A stretch of DNA of 64,000 nt from Kordiimonas gwangyangensis DSM 19435 = JCM 12864 (GCF_000375545.1 NZ_AQXF01000003.1:514595-578594); one strand, 5' to 3'; numbered from the stretch's first letter, positions 1-9,851 are shown. Notes: generated from the letters alone by a model not told the origin. Made by a program: numbers and translations.

Positions 1-128
1 CGTTCAACCTCCTCGACGCGCGTGGGGTTATTTCGGTGACGGAACGACAGGCTTATATCGGACGGGTTCGCGACCTTGCCAAAGGATGCTGCGCCGCCTG
101 GATCAAGAAAAACGGATGGGAGGTATAA
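1..128 (+). CDS. glyQ: Glycyl-tRNA synthetase alpha subunit, C-terminal end (partial)
   Basis: This is the last 41 codons of a gene that begins before the window, in the frame starting at base 3 and ending with TAA at 126-128. The fragment reads [20 protein letters not shown], followed by a basic C-terminus, which fits the end of the alpha subunit of the alpha2beta2 bacterial glycyl-tRNA synthetase. GlyQ carries the aminoacylation active site. The gene for the beta subunit starts 3 bases after the stop, the normal glyQ-glyS order, and this context is the strongest support. Confidence 0.88.
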   Translation, partial: FNLLDARGVISVTERQAYIGRVRDLAKGCCAAWIKKNGWEV

Positions 129-131
129 GTC

Positions 132-2330
132 ATGGCTGATCTTCTCATCGAACTTTTCTCGGAAGAAATTCCCGCAGGCATGCAGAAAAAAGCGTCCGAG
201 GACCTTGAAGTCATGGTGCTCAAGGGGCTTGAGGATGCAGGGCTGAAGGCTGAGGCTTCCGAAGCCTATGCTACACCGCGCCGCCTTGTGCTCGCGGTCT
301 CCGGTTTACCGCTGGGTACGCCTGATGTGCGTGAGGAACGCCGCGGCCCGCGCATCGACGCGCCAGAGAAAGCCATTGAGGGTTTCTTGCGCGGTGCAAA
401 GGTTGCGCGGCATGAGTGCGAAGAACGGGAAGACCCCAAAGGCACGTTCCTTTATGCGATTATTGAGAAAAAAGGCCAGGAAACCGCTTCGGTTGTCGCT
501 CAGGTTCTTGAGCAGACAGTGCGCAACTTCCCGTGGCCCAAGTCCCAGCGCTGGGGCGAGGGCAGCCTCAAATGGGTACGCCCGCTGCAAAGTATTCTTT
601 GTGTGTTTAATGACCGTTTGGTTCCCTTCCAGATAGAGACTGGCGAGACAAAGACCATCTCTAAGGAAGACGTAAAGGAAGCTCCAAACGAGTGGAAGCC
701 CTATCCCTCTGCTGTGCGAATGGAAGCAACCAACGTTACCTACGGGCACCGGTTTATGGCTCCGGACAGTTTTGCAGTCGACAATTTTGCGGACTATAAA
801 GCCAAGCTCCTTGACCATAAGGTCATGCTGGATCCGGTTGAGCGCATGACCCTGATCGCTGACCGCGCGAAAGCGCTGGCGGCTGAGAAGGGTGTCGAGT
901 GGGTTGAGGACAAGGGCCTGCTCGCGGAAGTCGCTGGCCTTGTTGAATGGCCGGTACCTATCATGGGTTCCTTCGACCCCGCGTTCATGAGCGTGCCGGA
1001 AGAAGTGCTGATCCTGACGATGAAAAAGGACCAGAAATATTTTGTCACGCGCGACAAGTCGACGGGCAAGCTGGCACCTTTCTTCATCACCGTGTCGAAC
1101 ATCGAACCCACTGATGGTGGCAAGATGGTCGCAGCTGGCAACGAGCGCGTGCTGACTGCGCGGCTGTCGGACGCCAAATTCTTCTGGGAACAGGACCTCA
1201 AGCACAAGCTTGAAGACAACCTGCCGCAGCTCGCGGACATTGTGTTCCATATTGAGCTTGGCCGTGTCTCTGACCGCGTGGAGCGCATGAAGGCGCTGGC
1301 GCGCTATCTCGCGCAGTTCATCCCCGGCTGTGATGTGGATGAGGCTGAGCGCGCCGCAGAGCTCGCGAAAGCTGACCTTGTCTCCGGCATGGTGTTCGAA
1401 TTCCCTGAGGTTCAGGGTGTAATGGGCCGCTACTATGCCAAAGCGCAGGGCGAAAGCGACGCAGTGGCAGATGCCATTCGTGACCACTATGCGCCCGCAG
1501 GCCCCAATGACGATTGCCCAACCGCACCGGTGTCGGTAGCGGTCGCGCTTGCCGAAAAGCTCGATACCCTCATGGGCTTCTTCGCGATTGATAAACGCCC
1601 GACCGGGTCGAAGGACCCATACGCCCTTCGCCGCGCCGCGCTTGGCATCATTCGCCTGATCACGGAGAACGGCGTAAGGCTTGAACTTGCGGAAACCCTC
1701 GTCAACGCAGCGAAGCCGCTGAAGCCTTACTTGGGGCTTATGGTCGCAGGCGCTTCCGAGGATGCCCGCGAAGAGGCTATTTTGCGTCATGTGACAGCCA
1801 CAATCGAAGATCATCTTCTGCCCTTCTTCGCGGACCGTCTGAAGGTTCAACAGCGCGACCAAGGCGTTCGCCATGACCTGATTGACGCTGTGTTCGCAAA
1901 GGGTGATGACGACCTCGTGCGCGTACTGTCGCGCGTGTCTGCGCTCTCCGCCTTCCTTGATACGGAAGACGGGGCCAACTTGCTCGCCGGCTACAAGCGC
2001 GCCGCCAATATTCTCCGCATTGAGGAGAAGAAGGATGGCCGCAGCTTTGATCAGGCGGTGGATGCGGGTGTGCTGACGGACACGGAAGAAAAAGCGCTCG
2101 CAAGCGCACTCAAGACGGCGGCAGCAGATGCCGAAGATGCGCTGATGGTCGAGGACTTTGAAAAGGCCATGGCCGCGCTATCTTCACTGCGGGCACCGAT
2201 TGATGCCTTCTTCGAGCGCGTGACCGTGAACGCAGATGATGAAGCGCTTAGGGCTAACCGGCTTGCGCTTCTGAGCCAAATTCGGGCGGCGGTGAATACC
2301 GTTGCCGATTTCAGCCTCATAGAAGGCTGA
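132..2330 (+). CDS. glyS: Glycyl-tRNA synthetase beta subunit
   Basis: The product has 732 residues and starts with the family signature LLIELFSEEIPA at residues 3-14. The beta subunit works with GlyQ to charge tRNA-Gly and supplies tRNA recognition through its HD-like and C-terminal anticodon-binding regions. The length is normal for the family (about 690-730). The ATG follows the glyQ stop by 3 bases, and GGGAGG at the end of glyQ serves as ribosome binding site, so the two are probably translationally coupled. The long open frames on the opposite strand within this gene are antisense shadows. Confidence 0.97.
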   Translation: MADLLIELFSEEIPAGMQKKASEDLEVMVLKGLEDAGLKAEASEAYATPRRLVLAVSGLPLGTPDVREERRGPRIDAPEKAIEGFLRGAKVARHECEEREDPKGTFLYAIIEKKGQETASVVAQVLEQTVRNFPWPKSQRWGEGSLKWVRPLQSILCVFNDRLVPFQIETGETKTISKEDVKEAPNEWKPYPSAVRMEATNVTYGHRFMAPDSFAVDNFADYKAKLLDHKVMLDPVERMTLIADRAKALAAEKGVEWVEDKGLLAEVAGLVEWPVPIMGSFDPAFMSVPEEVLILTMKKDQKYFVTRDKSTGKLAPFFITVSNIEPTDGGKMVAAGNERVLTARLSDAKFFWEQDLKHKLEDNLPQLADIVFHIELGRVSDRVERMKALARYLAQFIPGCDVDEAERAAELAKADLVSGMVFEFPEVQGVMGRYYAKAQGESDAVADAIRDHYAPAGPNDDCPTAPVSVAVALAEKLDTLMGFFAIDKRPTGSKDPYALRRAALGIIRLITENGVRLELAETLVNAAKPLKPYLGLMVAGASEDAREEAILRHVTATIEDHLLPFFADRLKVQQRDQGVRHDLIDAVFAKGDDDLVRVLSRVSALSAFLDTEDGANLLAGYKRAANILRIEEKKDGRSFDQAVDAGVLTDTEEKALASALKTAAADAEDALMVEDFEKAMAALSSLRAPIDAFFERVTVNADDEALRANRLALLSQIRAAVNTVADFSLIEG

Positions 2331-2389
2331 GTTTTAACCGTACTGGGCCAACACAAAACAGAACGGGCCAGTGTTCAAGACCTAACTCA

Positions 2390-2418
2390 GCACCGCCTCA
2401 AGGGGACGTGGGCGGTGC
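2390..2418 (+). other. Stem-loop in the ppdK leader
   Basis: GCACCGCC at 2390-2397 pairs perfectly with GGCGGTGC at 2411-2418 around a 13-base loop, just before the ppdK ribosome binding site. No T-run follows, so it is unlikely to be a simple terminator. It could separate glyS and ppdK expression or protect mRNA; its role is inferred. Confidence 0.4.
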
Positions 2419-2436
2419 GGTAAAGGACTGCTTAAC

Positions 2437-5097
2437 ATGAGCAAATGGGTATACAGATTTGGTGACGGCGCTGCTGAAGGGCGTGCCGACATGAAAAACC
2501 TCCTTGGAGGCAAGGGCGCGAACCTTGCAGAAATGGCCTCCCTCGGCCTGCCGGTGCCCCCGGGACTGACAATTACCACCGAGGTCTGTACCTATTATTA
2601 TGCTAACGGCCGCACCTACCCGGATACGCTTGAAAGCGAAGTGAACCAGGCGATTGTCGCGATCGAGAAGAGCGTGGGTGCCAAATTCGGCGATGAAGAA
2701 AATCCGCTGCTTGTTTCCGTCCGCTCCGGCGCGCGGGTGTCGATGCCGGGCATGATGGACACTGTCCTGAACCTCGGTCTCAACGATAAAACGGTTGAAG
2801 GCCTGGCTAAAAACAGCGGCAACGCCCGTTTCGCCTGGGACAGCTACCGCCGTTTTATCCAGATGTATTCCGATGTGGTGCTTGGTGTTGATCACTACCA
2901 CTTCGAAGAACTGATTGAACTGCACAAGGAAGAAAAGGGCGTCGACCTCGACACAGACCTTGATGCAGACGACTGGCAGGAAATTGCCCACGCCTTCAAA
3001 GCGAAAGCCGAGGAAGAACTGGGCTACCCGTTCCCGCAGGATGTGAAAGAACAGCTTTGGGGCGCGATTGGCGCTGTATTCTCAAGCTGGCAGATCGAGC
3101 GCGCGAAAGTTTACCGCAAGCTCAATAACATTCCGGAAGATTGGGGTACGGCCGTCAACGTACAGGCCATGGTGTTCGGCAACATGGGTGATACGTCAGC
3201 TACTGGCGTTGCCTTTACGCGCAACCCGTCAACGGGCACCAAGGAATATTACGGCGAATACCTGATCGATGCGCAGGGTGAGGACGTGGTGGCGGGTATC
3301 CGCACGCCGCAGTATCTGACCAAGGCTGCGCGCGTTGAAGCGGGCGCAACCGCCCCTTCGATGGAAGAGAGCATGCCGGAAGTCTTCGGCCAGCTTGCTG
3401 ACGTGTTCGAGAAGCTCGAGCGGCACTACCGCGACATGCAGGACATCGAGTTTACCGTCCAGCACGGCAAACTGTGGATGCTGCAAACCCGTTCTGGCAA
3501 GCGGACCGCCAAGGCTGCGCTCAAGATCGCGGTTGATATGGCGTCGGAAGGTCTGATTGACCATAAAACCGCTGTGCTCCGTGTTGAGCCGGGCGCGCTT
3601 GACCAGCTTCTGCACCCGACGCTTGACCCCAACGCGCCGCGTGACCTGTTCACCCGCGGCCTGCCGGCATCCCCGGGTGCTGCTTCGGGTATCGTGGTGT
3701 TTGACGCCGATACGGCGGAAACCATGGCAAAAGACGGCAAGGCCGTCATCCTTTGCCGGGTTGAGACCAGCCCTGAGGACATCCACGGCATGCACGCCGC
3801 AAAAGGCATCCTGACCGCCCGTGGCGGCATGACCAGCCACGCGGCTGTTGTGGCGCGTGGCATGGGCCGGCCCTGCGTGTCCGGCGCCGGGCAATTGCGC
3901 ATTGACGGCAAGGGCGGTGTCATGACCGCGTCTGGTCGCGAAGTGAAAGCCGGTGACATCATCACCATCGACGGTGCGTCGGGCGAAGTGATGGTGGGCG
4001 AGGTGAAAACCTTGCAGCCGGAACTTGAAGGTGACTTTGGTACGCTCATGGAATGGGCGGACAAATACCGCCACCTCAAGGTTCGCACCAACGCTGACAC
4101 GCCGCACGACACACAAACCGCACGCGACTTTGGCGCAGAAGGCATTGGCCTTTGCCGCACAGAGCACATGTTCTTTGAAGGCGAGCGTATCATCGCCGTG
4201 CGCGAAATGATCCTCGCGGAAGAACTGGAAGGCCGTAAAGCAGCGCTGGCGAAACTTTTGCCGATGCAGCGCGGTGACTTTGAAGAAATCTTCAAGATCA
4301 TGCGCGGCCTGCCGGTCACCATTCGCTTGCTTGACCCGCCTCTCCACGAATTCTTGCCCCGTGAGGAAGAAGAGTTTGGTGACGTGGCAAAAGCCATTGG
4401 CGCGAATGTGGAACATCTCAAGCGCCGCGCGGCTGAACTGCATGAGTTCAACCCCATGCTAGGCCACCGTGGTTGCCGCCTTGGTATCACCTACCCGGAA
4501 ATCTATGAGATGCAGGCGCGCGCGATTTTTGAAGCCGCGATTGCTGTTGAGCAGAAAACCGGCGACACCGTGGTGCCTGAGATCATGATCCCGCTTGTGG
4601 CAACCCGCAAGGAGCTAGAGACCCTGCGCGGCCATGTGGAAACCGTGGCGGAAGAAGTGTTCAGTGAGAAGGGCCACCGGGTTGAATATATGGTTGGTAC
4701 CATGATTGAGCTGCCGCGTGCGGCCATCTGTGCGGACCGTATCGCGGTTGCGGCGGACTTCTTCAGCTTCGGCACCAACGACCTGACACAAACCACCATC
4801 GGTATCAGCCGTGACGATGCTGGCCGCTTCCTCGATCAGTATGTGAAGCAGGATATCTTTGCCCAAGACCCGTTTGTCTCCATCGACCAGGAAGGCGTGG
4901 GCGAACTGGTGAAGCTGGGTGCTGAGCGTGGCCGGTCGACGAAGCCTGACCTCAAGCTTGGTATCTGTGGTGAACACGGCGGTGACCCGGCCAGCGTGGA
5001 ATTCTGTCACCGTACCGGCCTCGACTATGTATCCTGCTCACCGTACCGCGTGCCAATCGCCCGCTTGGCGGCAGCGCAGGCTGCGCTGAAAGACTAA
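2437..5097 (+). CDS. ppdK: Pyruvate, phosphate dikinase
   Basis: The 886-residue product has the PPDK layout. An N-terminal ATP-grasp domain opens with [10 protein letters not shown] near residue 25. The phospho-histidine swivel domain carries [13 protein letters not shown], with the transferred-phosphate histidine at about residue 468. The C-terminal TIM barrel ends with [10 protein letters not shown], with the catalytic cysteine at about 844. The enzyme interconverts pyruvate, ATP and phosphate with phosphoenolpyruvate, AMP and pyrophosphate in the cytosol. The ATG at 2437 follows AAAGGACTGC. The length is typical. In alphaproteobacteria ppdK often lies after glyS, as here. Confidence 0.97.
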   Translation: MSKWVYRFGDGAAEGRADMKNLLGGKGANLAEMASLGLPVPPGLTITTEVCTYYYANGRTYPDTLESEVNQAIVAIEKSVGAKFGDEENPLLVSVRSGARVSMPGMMDTVLNLGLNDKTVEGLAKNSGNARFAWDSYRRFIQMYSDVVLGVDHYHFEELIELHKEEKGVDLDTDLDADDWQEIAHAFKAKAEEELGYPFPQDVKEQLWGAIGAVFSSWQIERAKVYRKLNNIPEDWGTAVNVQAMVFGNMGDTSATGVAFTRNPSTGTKEYYGEYLIDAQGEDVVAGIRTPQYLTKAARVEAGATAPSMEESMPEVFGQLADVFEKLERHYRDMQDIEFTVQHGKLWMLQTRSGKRTAKAALKIAVDMASEGLIDHKTAVLRVEPGALDQLLHPTLDPNAPRDLFTRGLPASPGAASGIVVFDADTAETMAKDGKAVILCRVETSPEDIHGMHAAKGILTARGGMTSHAAVVARGMGRPCVSGAGQLRIDGKGGVMTASGREVKAGDIITIDGASGEVMVGEVKTLQPELEGDFGTLMEWADKYRHLKVRTNADTPHDTQTARDFGAEGIGLCRTEHMFFEGERIIAVREMILAEELEGRKAALAKLLPMQRGDFEEIFKIMRGLPVTIRLLDPPLHEFLPREEEEFGDVAKAIGANVEHLKRRAAELHEFNPMLGHRGCRLGITYPEIYEMQARAIFEAAIAVEQKTGDTVVPEIMIPLVATRKELETLRGHVETVAEEVFSEKGHRVEYMVGTMIELPRAAICADRIAVAADFFSFGTNDLTQTTIGISRDDAGRFLDQYVKQDIFAQDPFVSIDQEGVGELVKLGAERGRSTKPDLKLGICGEHGGDPASVEFCHRTGLDYVSCSPYRVPIARLAAAQAALKD

Positions 5098-5102
5098 ATT
5101 AG

Positions 5103-5282
5103 ATGGGCCTTCGGGACCATTTTCTTTTGGGGTTTAGGGTGAGCGACAGGGACATATACAAAGTTATTCTGAAAACCCTGGCCATTTGCGCGGTGGTGGC
5201 CGGCGTGCTCTATCTTTTTGACTTTAACGCTGCGAAAATCCTTCGATTTGTGTTCTCGGTTTTAACGTCACTCGTAAAGTAA
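5103..5282 (+). CDS. Small single-pass membrane protein (59 aa), unknown
   Basis: An open frame of 59 codons begins 5 bases after the ppdK stop and ends just before a strong terminator. It has a charged N-terminal part (about 25 residues) and then a hydrophobic segment around LKTLAICAVVAGVLYLF, which looks like one membrane helix. The ATG has no clear ribosome binding site; a GTG at 5139 in the same frame could be the true start, giving 47 residues. The position between ppdK and its terminator suggests co-transcription. No family is recognised. Confidence 0.5.
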   Translation: MGLRDHFLLGFRVSDRDIYKVILKTLAICAVVAGVLYLFDFNAAKILRFVFSVLTSLVK

Positions 5283-5284
5283 GC

Positions 5285-5317
5285 AAAAAGCCCCGCAGCG
5301 CGCGGGGCTTTTCTTTT
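5285..5317 (+). terminator. Rho-independent terminator of the ppdK unit
   Basis: AAAAGCCCCGC and GCGGGGCTTTT form an 11-bp stem around a 5-base loop, followed by CTTTT. It lies 3 bases after the small membrane ORF stop and closes the glyS-ppdK region. Confidence 0.9.
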
Positions 5318-5359
5318 GTGGTCCCGGCTCTAATCTCATATCTGACAGGGGAGGCGAGC

Positions 5360-6190
5360 ATGGACCACAAACAGATTATCGAGACCATTCAGGATCGCGG
5401 CTATTTCATCATTGAAAACCTGCTGCCGGATGAGACCATCCAGGCCGCGCGTGATATCCTCGACCCAATCTTCGCTTCCCAGCGCACAGGGCGGAACCAG
5501 TTTGAAGGGTTCAAGACGCAGCGCATCTACTCATTACCCAAATACGGTCCGGCGCTGTGGCCCTTTTTCTCTCACCCAGATGTGCTCAAGATCATTCGGC
5601 CGCTGTTGTGGGGTGATTGCCTGATCACCGCAGCCCTCGCGGCCAATGTGCTGCCGGGTGAGCAGCCGCAGGCTTTTCATGTGGATGACGGCTTTTACCC
5701 CATCCCGCGTCCGCGGCCTGCGTTCTCGGTTGGCGCAATATGGGCAATGGATGATTTCACCGCTGAGAATGGCGCGACGGAGTTGATCCCTTATAGCCAT
5801 AAATGGGGCGAGGGTGAAACGCCGGAAGGTGTGCTCACGCTCAGTGACGCATTCACCCGGCATGAGCCGGGCAGGGATGACGGTTGGCATTCTCCCGCAA
5901 ACGCTGAAATCGTGAAGGCGGAGATGCCGCGCGGTTCCGTGCTCATATTCCTGGGTAACCTGTGGCACAGGGCCGGGGGTAACGTTTCAAACGGTTCGCG
6001 GCTTGGGCTGTTCCCGCAGTATTGTGCATCGTGGGCGCGCACGCAGGAAAACTTCTTCCTTTCCATCCCGCAGGAGACAGTGGCCAGCATGCCGGAGGAA
6101 ATGCAAAAGCTCCTCGGCTACAATATCCATCCGCCCTTCATGGGGCACGCCGGTGGCTATCACCCGCAAAAGGTTTTGCCGAAAGTCTAG
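5360..6190 (+). CDS. Phytanoyl-CoA dioxygenase (PhyH) family oxygenase
   Basis: The 276-residue product fits the Fe(II)/2-oxoglutarate-dependent PhyH family. The metal triad is visible as H107 and D109 in FHVDDGFYP and the distal H203 in LWHRAGGN, with R214 placed to bind the 2-oxoglutarate carboxylate. Such enzymes hydroxylate small molecules or lipids; the substrate cannot be told from sequence. The ATG at 5360 follows AGGGGAGGCGAGC, a better start than the upstream GTG at 5318 that would run into the terminator. It is monocistronic, and its end overlaps the convergent small gene by 4 bases. Confidence 0.85.
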   Translation: MDHKQIIETIQDRGYFIIENLLPDETIQAARDILDPIFASQRTGRNQFEGFKTQRIYSLPKYGPALWPFFSHPDVLKIIRPLLWGDCLITAALAANVLPGEQPQAFHVDDGFYPIPRPRPAFSVGAIWAMDDFTAENGATELIPYSHKWGEGETPEGVLTLSDAFTRHEPGRDDGWHSPANAEIVKAEMPRGSVLIFLGNLWHRAGGNVSNGSRLGLFPQYCASWARTQENFFLSIPQETVASMPEEMQKLLGYNIHPPFMGHAGGYHPQKVLPKV

Positions 6191-6309
6191 CTCGCGAGTA
6201 CCAGCACGGTAATGAGAATGCCAGCAACAATGATACCGAGAGTGAGCAGGTTGGAACGCTCATGCGCCACGTCGGCGTCATGTTTGCGCTGTTTCTTTGA
6301 TTTGGTCAT
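6187..6309 (-). CDS. Small basic membrane protein (40 aa), unknown
   Basis: The product starts MTKSKKQRKHDADVAHERSN and continues with one membrane helix, LLTLGIIVAGILITVLVLAS, to the end. The start is chosen by a strong AGGGAAGG ribosome binding site 3 bases before the ATG. It sits 10 bases downstream of ygfZ on the same strand, so the two are probably co-transcribed. The positive-inside rule predicts a cytoplasmic N-terminus. No family is recognised and the function is unknown. Confidence 0.6.
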   Translation of the reverse strand: MTKSKKQRKHDADVAHERSNLLTLGIIVAGILITVLVLAS

Positions 6310-6319
6310 ATGCCTTCCC

Positions 6320-7105
6320 TTACGCCAGAGTGATTGACGTCGTTCCAGCATTAAGCGTTGCATCCGTAAATTCAAGCCGGAAATAGGCGATGGCATGTGT
6401 GCCGTCTGTGCTGCGGATCTCACCGGCGGATTTGCCGTCAGCGGTCGTGATTTCCTGCCCGGCCTCAAGTCCGCCACTCTCCGCCTTGACCGCCACCAGC
6501 TTTTTCTTGAGCGTGGTTCGGTGTTTCATGCGGGCCGTCAGCTCTTGCCCCACATAACAGCCTTTCGAGAAGGAGACACCGTTCAGGCGCTCGGCATCTG
6601 TCTCCAGCCAGAAGTATTTTTCCACTTCCATGTCGCGGCTACTGTCCGGGACGCCAAGGGCGAGACGCTTCGCCTCATAGTCTGAAGCCGCGAGCGGCTC
6701 GGAGGTGGGGGCGGCGGCTGAAATCACACGGTAGCCAAGGGCTGCATCACGGGGGTCAGTGGCCGCGATGCCTTCTGGTGTTGCATCGGTCCACACGGCC
6801 CAGACTTTCAGGTCGCTCTCGTCGGTGATGGTAACATCCGCGCGGAGTTTATACATGGTGAGGCGGCGGAGCAGGTCATCCTTGCGCTCAGCCTCAATAT
6901 CCAACAGCAGGTCATCACCGTCCGCCATGATGATCATGTCATACATGAACTTGCCTTGCGGCGTGAGGAGGGCTGCGTAGACTGCCTTGCCGGGAACTGC
7001 TGCCATCACATCATTGGTGACAAGCCCCTGCAGGAATTTGCGCGTTTCAGTGCCTGAAAGGCGGAGAACTGCGCGGCTATCGAGCTTGAGGGCTTTGGCT
7101 GTCAT
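6320..7105 (-). CDS. ygfZ: YgfZ/CAF17-type folate-binding Fe-S protein maturation factor
   Basis: The 261-residue product has a GcvT-like folate-binding fold and the family signature KGCYVGQE at residues 181-188, whose cysteine is conserved in YgfZ and CAF17 proteins. These act in the cytosol in the assembly or repair of some 4Fe-4S enzymes, using tetrahydrofolate. The length is shorter than E. coli YgfZ (326) but usual for alphaproteobacteria. It is divergent from pyrC across a 142-bp region that holds two perfect inverted repeats. Confidence 0.9.
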   Translation of the reverse strand: MTAKALKLDSRAVLRLSGTETRKFLQGLVTNDVMAAVPGKAVYAALLTPQGKFMYDMIIMADGDDLLLDIEAERKDDLLRRLTMYKLRADVTITDESDLKVWAVWTDATPEGIAATDPRDAALGYRVISAAAPTSEPLAASDYEAKRLALGVPDSSRDMEVEKYFWLETDAERLNGVSFSKGCYVGQELTARMKHRTTLKKKLVAVKAESGGLEAGQEITTADGKSAGEIRSTDGTHAIAYFRLEFTDATLNAGTTSITLA

Positions 7106-7141
7106 AAAACTTCCTTGTCACACGGTTATGGGTTCGTGGGC

Positions 7142-7208
7142 TCGCCATAGAGATGGCGATACGCGCGCGGCTTTCAAGTTGTAAGCGCGGCCCAAGCCCG
7201 TTACAACT
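7142..7208. repeat. Two perfect inverted repeats between ygfZ and pyrC
   Basis: TCGCCAT (7142-7148) and ATGGCGA (7153-7159) form a 7-bp perfect hairpin with a 4-base loop. AGTTGTAA (7177-7184) and TTACAACT (7201-7208) form a second perfect inverted repeat with a 16-base spacer, about 40 bases before the pyrC start. Either may be a protein operator or an RNA hairpin in the pyrC leader. The regulator is not known. Confidence 0.5.
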
Positions 7209-7247
7209 GCCGAAACAAATTTCGTGTTTCAAAATAGAGTTGAGCAA

Positions 7248-8321
7248 ATGAGCCCTGCAGCCACATCGCCGAACCGTCTTGTAATCCGTCAGCCAGATGA
7301 CTGGCATGTGCACTTGCGTGACGGTGAGATGCTGGGCGCGGTTGTGGGCTATACGGCACGGCAGTTTGCGCGGGCGATTGTGATGCCAAACCTGACCCCG
7401 CCGGTGACAACCGTTGCCGCCGCGGAGGTTTACCGCAGCCGAATCCTGAAGGCGGTACCCGAGGGGCTTGAGTTCACCCCGCTGATGACCTGTTACCTGA
7501 CAGATTCGATTGACCCGGCCGAGGTTGAGCGTGGCTTTACCTCAGGCGTGTTCACCGCCTGCAAGATGTACCCGGCGAACGCGACAACCAACTCGACACA
7601 CGGTGTAACTGACATCAAGAATATCTACCCGGTGCTTGAGACCATGCAACGTATCGGCATGCCATTCCTCGTGCATGGTGAGGTCACGGACCACGACATC
7701 GATATCTTCGACCGGGAAGCGGTGTTCATTGAACGCACGATGAAGCAAGTCGTGGCGGATTTCCCTGAGCTCAAGATCGTTTTTGAACATATCACAACGG
7801 CAGAAGCAGCCGCGTTTGTTGAAGCCTGTGGCCCGAATGTGGGTGCAACCATCACTCCGCAACACCTTGTGCACAACCGCAACGCCATGCTCGTTGGCGG
7901 TATCAAGCCACACTTCTACTGCCTGCCGGTGATCAAACGTGAACAGCACCGGCTTGCGCTTCGTGCGGCGGCTACGTCCGGCTCACCAAAGTTTTTCCTT
8001 GGTACCGATTCTGCGCCGCACACGGTTGAGCGCAAGGAAGCGGCATGTGGCTGTGCGGGCATTTTCAATGCCCCTTATGCGCTTGAGAGCTACATCAAAA
8101 CTTTTGAAGAAGAGGGCGCGATGGAACATTTTGAAGCTTTCGCGTCCGAGAGTGGCCCGAAATTCTACGGCCTGCCGCTCAACGAGCGGTATGTGGTGCT
8201 CGAACGCGAGGACACAGTCGTGCCGGAAGTGCTTGAGGCGCCCGGCCTGCGTATCGCGCCGTTCCATGCGGGGGAAACCCTCGCGTGGCGCTTTGCTGGC
8301 ATTCAGGACAAGCCTGAATAG
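7248..8321 (+). CDS. pyrC: Dihydroorotase (class II, PyrC type)
   Basis: The 357-residue product starts with [13 protein letters not shown], giving the metal-binding histidines H20 and H22. The carboxylated lysine is K106 in [14 protein letters not shown]. Further ligands lie in [16 protein letters not shown] and GTDSAPH. The enzyme cyclises N-carbamoyl-aspartate to dihydroorotate in pyrimidine synthesis. The ATG at 7248 is preferred over the GTG at 7224, because family members start close to the RQPDDWH block. The sequence matches the gammaproteobacterial-like short PyrC group and not the longer class I enzymes. Confidence 0.96.
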   Translation: MSPAATSPNRLVIRQPDDWHVHLRDGEMLGAVVGYTARQFARAIVMPNLTPPVTTVAAAEVYRSRILKAVPEGLEFTPLMTCYLTDSIDPAEVERGFTSGVFTACKMYPANATTNSTHGVTDIKNIYPVLETMQRIGMPFLVHGEVTDHDIDIFDREAVFIERTMKQVVADFPELKIVFEHITTAEAAAFVEACGPNVGATITPQHLVHNRNAMLVGGIKPHFYCLPVIKREQHRLALRAAATSGSPKFFLGTDSAPHTVERKEAACGCAGIFNAPYALESYIKTFEEEGAMEHFEAFASESGPKFYGLPLNERYVVLEREDTVVPEVLEAPGLRIAPFHAGETLAWRFAGIQDKPE

Positions 8322-8341
8322 GTGACGGGGCTGACCATATC

Positions 8342-8980
8342 GTGATTAGCGAGATTGGATATGTGCTGTGGGGGCTGGCTTTCGGGTTCGCCCTTTCCGC
8401 ACCCGTTGGCCCTGTAAACATCATCTGCCTGCGCCGGAGCCTGTTTGGCCGCTCGCGTGATGGTTTTGTGATTGGCCTTGGTGCCGCACTAGGTGATGCT
8501 TTCTACGCGGGGCTTGCAGCTTTGGGGCTCAAGGCCTTCCTCAGTGCGATCGACAGCTACGATACCGAACTGCGCATTGTTGGCGCCATCATCATGTTCG
8601 GTTTCGCGGTGCGTATCTGGCGCAGCCATCCGCATATCGACCAGGCGCCGCAAGAAGGCGGTGTGAAACGCGGCATGCTGGCCGCACTCATGCTAACTCT
8701 CACAAATCCCGGCGTTTTTTTCGGTTTCCTCGGCCTCTATGCCGTCGCGGGCATCGGTGACCTCGGGCAGGGTAGCGGCTACATCCACGCCGATGCCATC
8801 GCGCTCATTATTGGGGTGTTTTTAGGGGCCTCCCTATGGTGGGCAACGCTCGTATCTTTTGGGCGATATTTGCGAGATAAAGTGAACGACCGCTTTTTAG
8901 CCATAATCAACCATATTTCCGCCGCGATTATCGGGATATTTGCGCTCGGTACAATCGTCAGCGTGTGGCTAAAATTTTAG
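8342..8980 (+). CDS. LysE family amino acid/metabolite exporter
   Basis: The 212-residue product is almost entirely hydrophobic and carries the family start GFALSAPVGPVNIICLRRSL, followed by GLGAALGDAFYAG. About six membrane helices can be drawn. LysE/RhtB proteins export amino acids or related solutes through the inner membrane, and the substrate here cannot be inferred. The start codon is GTG at 8342, 20 bases after pyrC, so the pair may be co-transcribed. Its downstream side holds the promoter of pal. Confidence 0.85.
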   Translation: MISEIGYVLWGLAFGFALSAPVGPVNIICLRRSLFGRSRDGFVIGLGAALGDAFYAGLAALGLKAFLSAIDSYDTELRIVGAIIMFGFAVRIWRSHPHIDQAPQEGGVKRGMLAALMLTLTNPGVFFGFLGLYAVAGIGDLGQGSGYIHADAIALIIGVFLGASLWWATLVSFGRYLRDKVNDRFLAIINHISAAIIGIFALGTIVSVWLKF

Positions 8981-9048
8981 CTATCGGAAGTTTTGTCCAG
9001 TTCACGAAAATTTCACGACAGAACAAATATTTGCCGCATTTTGATTGC

Positions 9049-9077
9049 TTGATCATACGAAATTCGCGGTCTATAGT
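9049..9077 (+). promoter_or_regulatory. Likely sigma-70 promoter of pal
   Basis: TTGATC (9049-9054) and TATAGT (9072-9077) are separated by exactly 17 bases. They lie 100 bases before pal, leaving a long 5' untranslated region that includes a possible AGTTCC/GGGACT stem near 9098-9120. Confidence 0.6.
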
Positions 9078-9176
9078 TGCCGCGAACAAACGTTGTCAGT
9101 TCCGGGGGCACTTCGGGACTGGCAACCTTATATGTAGGTAAGCCGGGGGAACCCCATTCCGTTGGAGGGAACAAAT

Positions 9177-9728
9177 ATGACGTCCAAGCGCCTGGGCAAA
9201 AATATTGCCACCATCTCCGCTGTAGCACTGCTGCTGGCAGCGTGTTCTAACAATGATAAAAAAGTAGAAGATACGACACCACCGGTCGAACAGGTGGAAG
9301 ATTCCGGTCGTCCGGATCGTCCGATCACGCAAGACCTGTCCGCTGAAGAACTTGAAGCCCAGAGAATGGGTTCCCCGAACCAAAGCGGCCTCACCAACTA
9401 TGCTGGTGACCGTGTATTCTTTGCTTACGACAGCTCCGAACTGAGTGCAGAAGCACGTGCAACGCTTTCGAAGCAAGCACAGTGGCTGCGCAACTTCCCG
9501 CGCGTTGATGTGACTGTAGAAGGTCACTGTGACGAACGCGGCACGCGCGAGTACAACCTCGCACTTGGTGAGCGTCGTGCAACAGCCGTTAAAAACTACC
9601 TGATCTCTCAGGGCGTTCCGGCTTCGCGCATGAAAACCATCTCTTACGGTAAAGAACGTCCGGCTGTGGTTGGCAACGGTGAATCCGTTTGGAACCAGAA
9701 CCGCCGTGGGGTTCTTGTCGTTCAGTAA
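9177..9728 (+). CDS. pal: Peptidoglycan-associated lipoprotein Pal
   Basis: The 183-residue product has a lipoprotein signal ending LLLAAC, with the lipidated cysteine at C23, then an acidic linker and an OmpA-like peptidoglycan-binding domain from about residue 75. The motif VEGHCDERGTREYNLALGER is typical of Pal. Pal anchors the outer membrane to peptidoglycan within the Tol-Pal system. The ATG at 9177 follows GGAGGGA. It is followed by a terminator-like hairpin and then cpoB. The usual upstream neighbour tolB is absent here, replaced by the LysE gene. Confidence 0.97.
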   Translation: MTSKRLGKNIATISAVALLLAACSNNDKKVEDTTPPVEQVEDSGRPDRPITQDLSAEELEAQRMGSPNQSGLTNYAGDRVFFAYDSSELSAEARATLSKQAQWLRNFPRVDVTVEGHCDERGTREYNLALGERRATAVKNYLISQGVPASRMKTISYGKERPAVVGNGESVWNQNRRGVLVVQ

Positions 9729-9754
9729 ACACTGACGGCGCACGATGGACAATG

Positions 9755-9795
9755 TGGCCCCGTGCCCGGAAATCCGGGGCGGGGCCATTTTTTTA
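9755..9795 (+). terminator. Terminator between pal and cpoB
   Basis: TGGCCCCG pairs with CGGGGCCA with a nested CCCGG/CCGGG hairpin, followed by seven T. It probably limits read-through from pal, a highly expressed gene, into cpoB. Confidence 0.85.
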
Positions 9796-9851
9796 CCGGA
9801 ATTCTTGGTTAGTCCCAGAGGGGTAACGCCTTCCGGGAAGGAGAGTATGGG

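Noticed and set aside
306-1874. 522-codon minus-strand frame inside glyS
   Set aside because: It lies fully within a clearly coding plus-strand glyS; high GC at third positions creates long antisense frames.
3229-4443. Long minus-strand frames inside ppdK
   Set aside because: They shadow ppdK and encode no recognisable motif.
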